Program-made: the position numbers and the translations under genes | Notes under the pieces: model-generated | The model's input: only the letters and a program-made list of their open reading frames with translations | The model's database searches: none | What the model was told of the DNA's origin: nothing | Source of the DNA: JBAZOD01 sp041648955 | GTDB taxonomy: Bacteria; Patescibacteriota; Patescibacteriia; Patescibacteriales; JAQTRU01 | Length of the DNA stretch: 8,128 nucleotides | Reading direction: 5' to 3' | Assembly: GCA_041648955.1 (NCBI GenBank) | Contig: JBAZOD010000043.1 | Span: 1-8,128 of the forward strand | Part shown: piece after piece, positions 1 through 5,288 of the stretch | How the letters are laid out: each line of letters opens with the position of its first letter | How positions within the stretch are numbered: the first letter of the stretch is position 1

Positions 1-36
1 CAAATTCACAAATTACCGAATTTACAAATTAATTTG
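1..36. repeat. Degenerate 8-bp tandem repeat at the window edge
   Basis: Four consecutive octamers start at positions 1, 9, 17 and 25 (CAAATTCA, CAAATTAC, CGAATTTA, CAAATTAA), all fitting C-R-A-A-T-T-N-N. The last copy runs into a perfect palindrome, CAAATTAATTTG, at 25-36. Looser AATTTG/CAAATT words continue to about position 88. The array probably continues to the left of the window. It lies downstream of the HTH gene, and I see no gene in 1-153. Confidence 0.55.
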
Positions 37-101
37 AAGATTAGGTGATTTATTTGAATATTTGAGTATTAATAAATTTGAAAATTATTAACCTGGCCAT
101 T

Positions 102-124
102 GGCTCATTTCCACCATTTGAGCC
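102..124 (-). other. Weak hairpin downstream of the HTH gene
   Basis: GGCTCA (102-107) and TGAGCC (119-124) form a 6-bp inverted repeat with an 11-base loop, about 30 bases past the stop of the HTH gene. There is no clean U-run after it on the minus strand, so it is a poor intrinsic terminator. It could be a transcript-end structure or simply part of the repeat-rich end of the operon. Confidence 0.25.
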
Positions 125-153
125 ATTGCCGGCGAACGCTTGACCCAATCAGG

Positions 154-654
154 CTAGAGCAACTGATAAAATGCTCCTCCGCGCCGGCTTTCGGACTTCA
201 GCCTCCCCTCTTTCACCAATTGGCTCAAATAGCGCGTAGCGGTCGCGTCAGAAACGCGCAAAAGTTTTTGAATATCATTGTTTGTAATTTTTTGTTTTGT
301 TCTCGCCAGTTCCAAAATCTTCTCCAATTTTTTCCGTTTCCGAAACTGAATCATCTCTTTCGCTTTCAAAAGAAGATTTTTAATTGGCGACAACATTGTC
401 TCTCCCCCTTGATAAAAGGGGGTAAGGGGGATTTGCTCCTCTCCTTGCGAAGCTTGCCCGCCGGATTGGAGGGGAGAGGGCTGAGGTGAGGTTTCGGCTG
501 GCGGAGTGGAAATAGGTTCTGAAATCGGCGAAGTTCCTCCACCCTGATAAAGAGGATAAGAAGAATCTATCGGCGCTGGCTGTTCAGTCGGAACAGCAAC
601 AGGCTCAGCTGGCGGAGTTTCTGGAGTTGGATTTTCTATATTTTCGTTTGGCAT
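154..654 (-). CDS. Proline-rich protein with C-terminal winged-helix DNA-binding domain
   Basis: This 166-residue protein has two parts. Residues 1-86 are a low-complexity linker rich in P, E, T and S with no hydrophobic segment. Residues about 100-166 are basic and then helical, and match a DeoR-like winged helix: a KRKKLEKILELA helix, then ITNNDIQKLLRVSDATATRYLSQL as helix-turn-helix with recognition helix, then KEGRLKSESRRGGAFYQL as the wing. It is probably a DNA-binding regulator; the target is unknown. The linker contains two in-frame copies of a palindromic repeat (PLYQGGG at 34-40, PFYQGGE at 79-85). The ATG at 654 has no recognisable Shine-Dalgarno sequence, whereas Met87 (ATG at 396) has an ideal one, so an 80-residue short form is possible. 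It is the last gene of the cluster, 4 bases after the GIY-YIG gene. The stop is TAG. The DNA-binding fold is fairly sure; the role is not. Confidence 0.75.
   Translation of the reverse strand: MPNENIENPTPETPPAEPVAVPTEQPAPIDSSYPLYQGGGTSPISEPISTPPAETSPQPSPLQSGGQASQGEEQIPLTPFYQGGETMLSPIKNLLLKAKEMIQFRKRKKLEKILELARTKQKITNNDIQKLLRVSDATATRYLSQLVKEGRLKSESRRGGAFYQLL
394..407 (-). promoter_or_regulatory. Shine-Dalgarno sequence and internal ATG inside the HTH gene
   Basis: On the minus strand, AAGGGGGAGACAATG gives a strong anti-16S match (GGGGGAG) placed about four bases before ATG codon 87 (396-394) of the HTH reading frame. The purine block is one arm of an inserted palindromic repeat. Initiation here would yield only the basic helix and winged-helix domain. 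Whether it is used depends on whether the hairpin arm (404-410 with 416-422) is open. Confidence 0.4.
401..491. repeat. Composite palindromic repeat inserted in frame in the HTH gene
   Basis: Two adjoining inverted repeats lie here. CCCCCTT (404-410) pairs with AAGGGGG (416-422) around a GATAA loop and is followed by a further GGGGG run. CCTCTCC (438-444) pairs with GGAGAGG (473-479). Both resemble the widespread short interspersed palindromes of the CCCCCTTnnnnAAGGGGG and CCTCACCnnnnCCTCTCC kind. The whole unit is read through without a stop, as residues about 55-85 of the HTH protein. Confidence 0.6.
538..567. repeat. Decayed second copy of the palindromic repeat
   Basis: CACCCTGATAAAGAGGATAAG aligns with the intact copy's CCCTTGATAAAAGGGGGTAAG, keeping the CCCT, GATAAA and TAAG blocks while the G-runs have decayed to mixed purines. 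It is read in the same frame as the intact copy (SYPLYQGGG against LTPFYQGGE). Confidence 0.45.
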
Positions 655-658
655 AGAA

Positions 659-1072
659 TTAATATTTTATATTTGCCTGCTCTAAAAATTTATCAATGAA
701 TAAATGAATTTTTTGTCGCTCTTCATTCTCACTAGCTGTTTTATAATTATATCCTTCCAAATCATTTAAAAGTTTCACATCCCTACGCAATATAATAAGC
801 AAATCCTTCTCTTCCTTCTCTTTGTTGTTTGAATTCTTTAACTTAATTTTCACACTATACCCTTGTTTTTTAAAACATCTCACCGCCTCTCCTACTTTAA
901 AATCCGTGGAGGCACTAAATTTTGCAGATACATAATCGCCAAAACGTCCAACATCCCTAGATGTTTGACCTACATAAAATGGAATAAATTTACCCTTAAA
1001 CTCTATCCCTAATATATAAACAATTTTTGGATGCTGGGGGAAGGATATCGTCTCAAAATTATTAAATTTCAT
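659..1072 (-). CDS. Small GIY-YIG nuclease-like protein
   Basis: This is a 137-residue single-domain protein. The two signature strands are visible: VYILG at 18-22 for GIY, and FYVGQTSR at 32-39 for YIG. They are followed by GRFGDY (42-47), which would supply the conserved Arg, then KEKEEKDLLIIL (84-95) offering E87 or E88 as the metal-binding Glu, and LLNDLEG (101-107) matching the family's late Asn. The size fits a stand-alone GIY-YIG domain, which in characterised relatives cleaves DNA with one divalent metal; activity here is inferred. No DNA-binding extension is present, so partners or structure-specific substrates are plausible. It lies 3 bases after the protease gene and 4 before the HTH gene, so it is almost certainly co-transcribed. 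No Shine-Dalgarno sequence precedes the ATG. Other possibilities are a repair or mobile-element nuclease. Confidence 0.65.
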   Translation of the reverse strand: MKFNNFETISFPQHPKIVYILGIEFKGKFIPFYVGQTSRDVGRFGDYVSAKFSASTDFKVGEAVRCFKKQGYSVKIKLKNSNNKEKEEKDLLIILRRDVKLLNDLEGYNYKTASENEERQKIHLFIDKFLEQANIKY

Positions 1073-1075
1073 AAA

Positions 1076-1783
1076 TTAGGAATTAGATAATTCTGCTAAC
1101 GCTTTTATGTGTTTATACGAAACAGCCATAAATATCCCAGCGTCACCAGCCTCTTTACTTGGACTATTTGAAACAATTCCCACAACCTTTTGAGGATTAG
1201 ATTTTAACGTAACAGGAGAACCACTATAGCCCCCAACAATACTTCCTGATATTTGGAACTCTTTTCTGCCGAATTCGTTTTCTCTATCACATACACTTAT
1301 AACTCCTTCTGAATAACTCGGATCATGTTTACTATTTAATAATATATTGCCCAATGGATAACCTGCATACATTGTACCGTCAGAAACAACGGGGTCGCAT
1401 TCGGAAATAAACAAACCATTTTCGAATTCAGCTTTTATCATTTGGTCAAACATCTCTTGTGGAGTCAACACATTTTTTCTGAATCTTAATACAGCCAAAT
1501 CATGAACAAAATCTAAATTATCTATGGAAATTGGTTGATAGTTTGCCTCTTTCCCTATGACTAACATACCGCCTAATTCTACTGGTAAATTTATAAATTT
1601 TTGAATCACGTGCGCACAAGTGACAATTATATTAAAATCTTTCAATAAAAAAGCGGTACCCATTATTTCTAACTGTGGAGGAATAAAACCCTGTTGCTGG
1701 GGATCAAATTTAGGTTTAATAATCCCCACCGCTCTGACCGCTTTTAATATTGCCGGTTTTCTATTGATTGTTTCTAACGCCAT
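1076..1783 (-). CDS. Trypsin-fold serine protease, apparently cytoplasmic
   Basis: This 235-residue protein has the full chymotrypsin-fold triad in the right order and context: His58 in TCAHVI after GTAFLL, Asp95 in HDLAVLRF, and Ser187 in GGYSGSPV, where GYSGSP replaces the usual G[DN]SG[GS]P. The late VVGIVSNS strand (200-207) and GIFMAVS (216-222) also fit the second beta barrel. The N-terminus (MALETINRKPAILKAV) is neither a signal peptide nor a membrane anchor, and no PDZ domain follows, so this is not a DegP/HtrA quality-control protease. It is closer to the stand-alone Trypsin_2-type domains. It lies between an unknown helical protein and a GIY-YIG protein. Proteases of this kind are known as effectors or activators in some bacterial conflict systems; its substrate here cannot be told. 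The catalytic assignment is strong, the role is inferred. Confidence 0.8.
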   Translation of the reverse strand: MALETINRKPAILKAVRAVGIIKPKFDPQQQGFIPPQLEIMGTAFLLKDFNIIVTCAHVIQKFINLPVELGGMLVIGKEANYQPISIDNLDFVHDLAVLRFRKNVLTPQEMFDQMIKAEFENGLFISECDPVVSDGTMYAGYPLGNILLNSKHDPSYSEGVISVCDRENEFGRKEFQISGSIVGGYSGSPVTLKSNPQKVVGIVSNSPSKEAGDAGIFMAVSYKHIKALAELSNS

Positions 1784-1798
1784 ATTTTTATACTTTAA

Positions 1799-2458
1799 TT
1801 AATTATTTAAATCATTAAGGGAAATTTCTAAAGATTGTAATGACTCTATTCTTTTTTGATCAATATTTGCATCCAAATTTAATATTTTTAAGTTTAAAAA
1901 AAGTTTTATGATTGCAACTATATACCAAATAGTCAAATTAATGTTTGGGACTATAAATTCAAATTGTTGATCGTCTGTCCGATTTAAATGTAATCTGAGA
2001 CTATCAATATTAGGATGAACAAATCTACAAATTTGTTCATATGTTTTTTTGTGATTTTCTGCAAATTTTGGCGGTAGTAAATTGGTGTCTATTCTGCTAT
2101 TGATCACGCTGAATGTCCACTTTTTATTTTCAAAAAATTCATTTAATCTAAACAGGACTTGATCTTCGGAGGAATTTGAAAAAATATAAAAAACTTTTAT
2201 ACATAATTCGTAAACATACCTATAAAGATATATAGATATAAAAACATCATTTGCAAAAACGCTATTTTCCATGGAAATAACCAAAGAATATATCTTATTT
2301 AAAACTAGCCCGACAAAATATTCTTTTGGATTATCATTTCTAGTTACAAGCCCAAAATTAAAACCAGGTTTAATAATTTCATTTAAAGAAACGATTTTGT
2401 CTTGCAACAATTTTTTTAATAATACGTTTTTTGAATTTAATAATCTATTTTCAACCAT
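1799..2458 (-). CDS. Unrecognised alpha-helical protein heading the accessory operon
   Basis: I do not recognise this 219-residue protein with confidence. It appears largely helical. A central helix with R80, E84 and K88 (YLYRYVYELCIKVFYIF) and a later YEQICRFVHPN (140-150) recall DUF5677- or HEPN-like helical families, in which an Arg/Glu helix precedes a conserved His. The classical HEPN RX4-6H motif is not present, as the spacing is RFVH. Hydrophobic stretches (174-193) look like packed helices rather than clear membrane spans. Its DNA is very AT-rich (12 of 60 bases G+C at 1801-1860), unlike murE upstream. The ATG at 2458 is the only sensible start, because an in-frame TAA lies ten bases upstream; GAGG sits 18 bases before it, too far for a good Shine-Dalgarno sequence. 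It ends 15 bases before the protease gene. It could be a sensor, toxin or regulatory partner of the protease. Confidence 0.6.
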   Translation of the reverse strand: MVENRLLNSKNVLLKKLLQDKIVSLNEIIKPGFNFGLVTRNDNPKEYFVGLVLNKIYSLVISMENSVFANDVFISIYLYRYVYELCIKVFYIFSNSSEDQVLFRLNEFFENKKWTFSVINSRIDTNLLPPKFAENHKKTYEQICRFVHPNIDSLRLHLNRTDDQQFEFIVPNINLTIWYIVAIIKLFLNLKILNLDANIDQKRIESLQSLEISLNDLNN

Positions 2459-2535
2459 TTTATTTTTTTAAATTTTCCTCAGCTTTATTTTTCCATCTCT
2501 CCCCCTAAATCTTCCCACTTTCCCCCTCAAAAGTC

Positions 2536-2564
2536 AAAAACCGCCCAAAATGGACGGCTTTTTT
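2536..2564 (-). terminator. Intrinsic terminator after murE
   Basis: Directly after the murE stop, the minus-strand transcript can fold GCCGUCC with GGGCGGU around an AUUUU loop (stem of about nine pairs with two G-U, counting flanking A-U pairs), followed by UUUUU. On the plus strand the same hairpin ends in six T, so it could work in both directions. It separates the cell-wall genes from the accessory cluster, whose own promoter must lie between here and 2458; I see no convincing one. Confidence 0.8.
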
Positions 2565-2567
2565 AAA

Positions 2568-3968
2568 TCAAATTTTCTTTAATTCTTCTTTTGTAACCTC
2601 CCGATCATCCCATGGGATCTTTTCCCCCTCGGCGACGCAGATTGCCTGCTCGCTCCCCTTGCCGGTGATGAGAACTATATCGTTTTCTTTTGCCAAGGCT
2701 AACGCTTTGTGGATGGCTTCACGGCGGTCTAAAATTTTGAATAAATCTTCTCCTTCTTTTTTCCCAACCTCAATGGCGCCTTCGGCCACTTGGTTGATAA
2801 TTTCCTGCGGGTCGTCATCGTAAGGGTCTTCGTTGGTGATTATCACATAGTCGGCTTTGGCGCCGGCGATTTTTCCCAGATGCGGGCGCCGGGCTTTGTC
2901 TCTACCTCCTCCGGTTGAGCCAAGCACATGAATAATATTCTTTTTTTGCTTTTCGTCTTTGGAAATTAATTTTATCGCTTCATAAAGTTTGGAGACGGCT
3001 TTGGGTTCAAAAGCGTAATCCACCAAAACTGTAAACTTCTGGCCTTCGTTGATTCTCTCCAATCTTCCCGGCACGCCGTTTATTTTTTCCAAGCCGATTT
3101 TTATTTTTTTAATATCAATTCTTTCAGCTAAACCAACGCTTACGGCTGTCATGGCATTAGCAACATTAAATTCTCCCAAAATTTTTAAATTTATTTTTTC
3201 GCCAACAACAGAAAAACTCGTTCCCTCTCCTCCTGATTTTATACTGCTGTATTTTATCGCTTCTACGCCGTCTTTTTTAAAATTATTGTTTCTGGTATAG
3301 GCTTTTTTCTCTTCTGCCCAAAAGGACAAAAAATATCCGGCTTCTTCATCATCGCCATTTGCAATAATAGTTTTTTTAACCCTGTTCAACTCTATTTTTT
3401 TAAAGCCGGAATCTGAGGGGCAAATGCATTTATCATTGTTGGCGTATTTAACCCCGCATCGCTTCAAATGCTTGAATAATTCGCCTTTGGCTTTTTTGTA
3501 ATTGGCAAAACTGCCGTGCGATTCTATGTGCTCGGGATAAAGGCCAGTAAAGATCAGAGTGTCATAATTAATGAAGCGGTGGCGGAATTGCCTGATGCCC
3601 TCGGAAGTAGTTTCCACCAAGGCATATTGGCAGCCGTTCTTTGCCATATCGCGCAATATTTTTTGCGTAAAAAATCGGCCCGGCATGGTCATTTTTTTAT
3701 TATTGAGCCATTCTTTTTTTCCGTCTCCAAACATCGCTGTGGAGGTGTAGCCGACTTTGTAGCCAACCGCGGTGAGCATTTTTGCTATCAGATAAACGCT
3801 GGTGGTCTTGCCGGTAGTGCCGGTAACGCCGATGACGATCAATTTCTCGCTTGGCCAGCGATAGACAGCCGCGGAAATCCAGCTGAAAATAAAATGATAA
3901 GCCGGTTGAAGGGCTTTGAATAATTTAACAGGTATGTATTTTTTTATAATGTATAATATTTTGTCCAT
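2568..3968 (-). CDS. murE: MurE-like Mur ligase (UDP-MurNAc-dipeptide:amino-acid ligase) with reduced N-terminal domain
   Basis: This is a cytoplasmic ATP-dependent ligase that adds the third residue to the peptidoglycan stem peptide. The central domain has the P-loop GVTGTTGKTT (47-56), VETTSEG (118-124), HIESHGS then NYKKAKGELF (Lys161 as the likely carbamylated Lys) and GEFNVANAMTA (265-275). The C-terminal domain has VPGRLE (299-304), VDYAFEP (317-322, canonical VDYAHTP), GSTGGGRDKARRP (350-362), NEDPYDDDP (379-387) and GKGSE (436-440, canonical GKGHE). Only about 46 residues precede the P-loop, against about 110 in E. coli MurE, so the usual uridine-binding domain is missing or reduced to a hydrophobic helical segment (14-37). 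The EDPY motif replaces the meso-diaminopimelate signature DNPR, so the substrate amino acid is uncertain. The gene follows the FemAB gene across 220 bases of repeats. No clear ribosome-binding site precedes the ATG. It ends in TGA. Confidence 0.88.
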   Translation of the reverse strand: MDKILYIIKKYIPVKLFKALQPAYHFIFSWISAAVYRWPSEKLIVIGVTGTTGKTTSVYLIAKMLTAVGYKVGYTSTAMFGDGKKEWLNNKKMTMPGRFFTQKILRDMAKNGCQYALVETTSEGIRQFRHRFINYDTLIFTGLYPEHIESHGSFANYKKAKGELFKHLKRCGVKYANNDKCICPSDSGFKKIELNRVKKTIIANGDDEEAGYFLSFWAEEKKAYTRNNNFKKDGVEAIKYSSIKSGGEGTSFSVVGEKINLKILGEFNVANAMTAVSVGLAERIDIKKIKIGLEKINGVPGRLERINEGQKFTVLVDYAFEPKAVSKLYEAIKLISKDEKQKKNIIHVLGSTGGGRDKARRPHLGKIAGAKADYVIITNEDPYDDDPQEIINQVAEGAIEVGKKEGEDLFKILDRREAIHKALALAKENDIVLITGKGSEQAICVAEGEKIPWDDREVTKEELKKI

Positions 3969-3994
3969 AGCTTAACTGTCATTAATAAATTTAA

Positions 3995-4047
3995 TCATGA
4001 GGAGCGAAGTCCCCTCCCCCTGTCATTGCGAGGAGCGAAGCCCCCCC
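3995..4047. repeat. Two short direct repeats of GAGGAGCGAAG type
   Basis: GAGGAGCGAAG occurs at 3999-4009 and 4030-4040, each preceded by a TCAT word and followed by a C-rich run. The second copy reads TGTCATTGCGAGGAGCGAAG, the well-known start of short interspersed repeats seen in many bacterial genomes. They look like partial copies lying beside the larger palindromic element that follows. No open reading frame is supported here. Confidence 0.5.
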
Positions 4048-4178
4048 TTTGTCATCCTGAACGGAGCGTAGCGGAGTGAAGGATCCCGTGGTCTTCTGGT
4101 TGACTATAATCAACGAGCAGTCCATTGTTCTCGGGATTCTTCGCCCCGCTTGCGAGCGGGGCTCAGAATGACAAGGGG
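4043..4178. repeat. Palindromic interspersed element between the FemAB gene and murE
   Basis: The ends form an imperfect inverted repeat: CCCCCTTTGTCATCCTGA on the left (4043-4060) against the complement of TCAGAATGACAAGGGGG on the right (4162-4178). Inside these, AAGGATCCCG (4079-4088) faces CGGGATTCTTCG (4132-4143). A perfect 8-bp hairpin, GCCCCGCT/AGCGGGGC with a TGCG loop, lies at 4143-4162, and a small one, GTTGA/TCAAC, lies at 4099-4114 near the centre. The architecture fits a non-autonomous mobile palindrome of the GTCATTCTGAG family. Its structure in the FemAB-murE transcript could pause or stabilise the mRNA; there is no U-tract for termination. Confidence 0.65.
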
Positions 4179-4188
4179 GTTAGAAATT

Positions 4189-5160
4189 TTAAAAAGTCCT
4201 GCGGACTTTCCTGATCATCTTATAAACGCTGTACCAGCCAGCATCAAATACTAAATCAAAGGTTCCGGGATAATTCACTTCTTGTCCGGAAAAACCTTGT
4301 TTGAATCTGGTTACTCCCGGCCACTTCTCTTCATTTATTCCGTAAAAATCATAATATTTATAGCCTTGGCTTTTCCCTATTTTCATCACTTCCCACTGCA
4401 ATAAATAAGGAGCCATCAGATTTCTTTCCTCATTGGAAGATGCTCCGTGCATATACGTAACCGTGTCGCCGAAAAATCCGAAGATGCCGGCGGAAATTGT
4501 TTTATTTTTATACTTTGCAAAAAATAATCTCATGGAATTTTTGTCGGTCTTGATCATTTCTTTATAATAATCAATGCCGTGCAGGCGGAAATCATCGCGG
4601 TTGCTGGTCTCGCTCATCAATTGCCAAAATTTATCAAAATCTTCAATCCCTCCTTCTGAAATTTCCACTCCCTTTTTCGCTGCCAGCCGGATATTGTATC
4701 TTGTCTTTTGGTGCATGCTTTCCAGCAACTCATCTTCTTTTTTTTCTAAATTGATTATCATGGTTTTGCTCGGCTGGACATCAAGAGTTTTTTCTATCTG
4801 CCAATTCTCCAGCTTGTATTCTGTTTCCGGCTCAAACCGCAAAAACATCGCTTTCTCTTTTCTGGCTAATTCCTTAATTTCAAGAAATAATAATTCAATC
4901 GCCTGTTTTGAATCTTGAAGTTTTTTGCCTACCGGTCCGCGGGGACAATAGAAATAATTTTTTCCCACCGGCAAAAGCTTTTTAATAATTGTGGCGGCAG
5001 CAGCTAATTCTCCCTCCTCTTCAACTCCCAGGCGAAAAACCTTCCCTCCGACTTTTTCCTGAAATTCTCCCCACGAAAAAGACTGCAAAAGCTGGCTGTG
5101 TTTTTGCTTGCTTAAAAAACTATTAAATTTTTCTGGAGTATTTATTTCAACAACTTTCAT
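4189..5160 (-). CDS. FemAB/FemX-family peptidoglycan bridge aminoacyltransferase
   Basis: This 323-residue protein has the usual length and layout of Fem/Mur-type ligases: two GNAT-like halves. LLQSFSWGEFQ (24-34) is the family's N-terminal motif. FYCPRGPVG (70-78) and FLRFEPE (106-112) lie in the first half. KTRYNIRLAAKKGVEI (152-167) is the conserved basic segment, and YDFYGINEEKWPGVTRFKQGFSGQ (270-293) is the strongly conserved second-half motif. Characterised members transfer amino acids from aminoacyl-tRNA to lipid II or its precursor to build the cross-bridge. This copy lacks the coiled-coil helical arm seen in S. aureus FemA, as does FemX of Weissella. It has its own promoter (extended -10 at 5281-5273) and a roughly 100-base structured leader. 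ATG 5160 is chosen because the family's N-terminus follows at once; the bases before it (UAACGGG) are not a normal Shine-Dalgarno sequence. The amino acid transferred is unknown. Confidence 0.88.
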   Translation of the reverse strand: MKVVEINTPEKFNSFLSKQKHSQLLQSFSWGEFQEKVGGKVFRLGVEEEGELAAAATIIKKLLPVGKNYFYCPRGPVGKKLQDSKQAIELLFLEIKELARKEKAMFLRFEPETEYKLENWQIEKTLDVQPSKTMIINLEKKEDELLESMHQKTRYNIRLAAKKGVEISEGGIEDFDKFWQLMSETSNRDDFRLHGIDYYKEMIKTDKNSMRLFFAKYKNKTISAGIFGFFGDTVTYMHGASSNEERNLMAPYLLQWEVMKIGKSQGYKYYDFYGINEEKWPGVTRFKQGFSGQEVNYPGTFDLVFDAGWYSVYKMIRKVRRTF

Positions 5161-5266
5161 CCCGTTAGAAATCTTAAATTATTTTTATATTTTAAATTTA
5201 ACAATTTGTTTTCGCTTATTATTTATGCCCGTCAGACTGCCCGTTAAACTTCTAACGGGATTCATA
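5161..5266 (-). promoter_or_regulatory. Structured 5' leader of the FemAB gene with competing pairings
   Basis: In the minus-strand transcript, segment A (CCCGUUAGAA, 5259-5250) is near the 5' end. It can pair with three later segments: B (UAACGGG, 5246-5240, 7 perfect pairs, 6-base loop), C (UGACGGG, 5233-5227, 7 pairs with one G-U) and D (UUCUAACGGG, 5170-5161, 10 perfect pairs), where D abuts the AUG. The A-D pairing would cover the ribosome-binding region, while A-B or A-C would free it. This is visible complementarity; switching is inference. The same bases could be the ends of a small inserted repeat with perfect 10-base inverted ends at 5161-5170 and 5250-5259. Confidence 0.45.
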
Positions 5267-5272
5267 TTTACT

Positions 5273-5281
5273 ATTATAACA
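5273..5281 (-). promoter_or_regulatory. Extended -10 promoter for the FemAB (and murE) transcript
   Basis: The minus strand reads TGTTATAAT, a perfect TATAAT with the TGn extension. The -35 region falls in the T-rich tail of the preceding terminator (TCTTTT) and is weak, as is common for extended -10 promoters. Transcription would start near 5266, just before the CCCGTTAGAA segment of the leader. Its position directly after the secF terminator supports it. Confidence 0.7.
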
Positions 5282-5288
5282 CACTAGC

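Noticed and set aside
100..489. Plus-strand open frame of 129 codons opposite the HTH gene
   Set aside because: It is antisense to a gene with a recognisable winged-helix domain, has biased composition without family features, and owes its end to the palindromic repeat. It is a shadow.
1799..2458. HEPN ribonuclease assignment for the 219-residue protein
   Set aside because: The RX4-6H motif is missing; only a loose Arg/Glu helix and an RFVHPN segment are seen. It is kept as a resemblance, not a call.
2505..2540. Sigma-70-like promoter for the accessory operon (TTGACT with a -10 about 17 bases on)
   Set aside because: The TTGACT overlaps the terminator tail, and the -10 (GAAGAT or AAGATT) is too poor to report as a feature.
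3516..3923. Plus-strand open frame of 135 codons inside murE
   Set aside because: It lies antisense to the conserved MurE central domain, including the P-loop region, and shows no motif of its own.
4043..4178. Intrinsic terminator between the FemAB gene and murE
   Set aside because: The GC-rich hairpin at 4143-4162 is strong but has no U-run after it on the minus strand. The sequence is better explained as an interspersed palindromic element.
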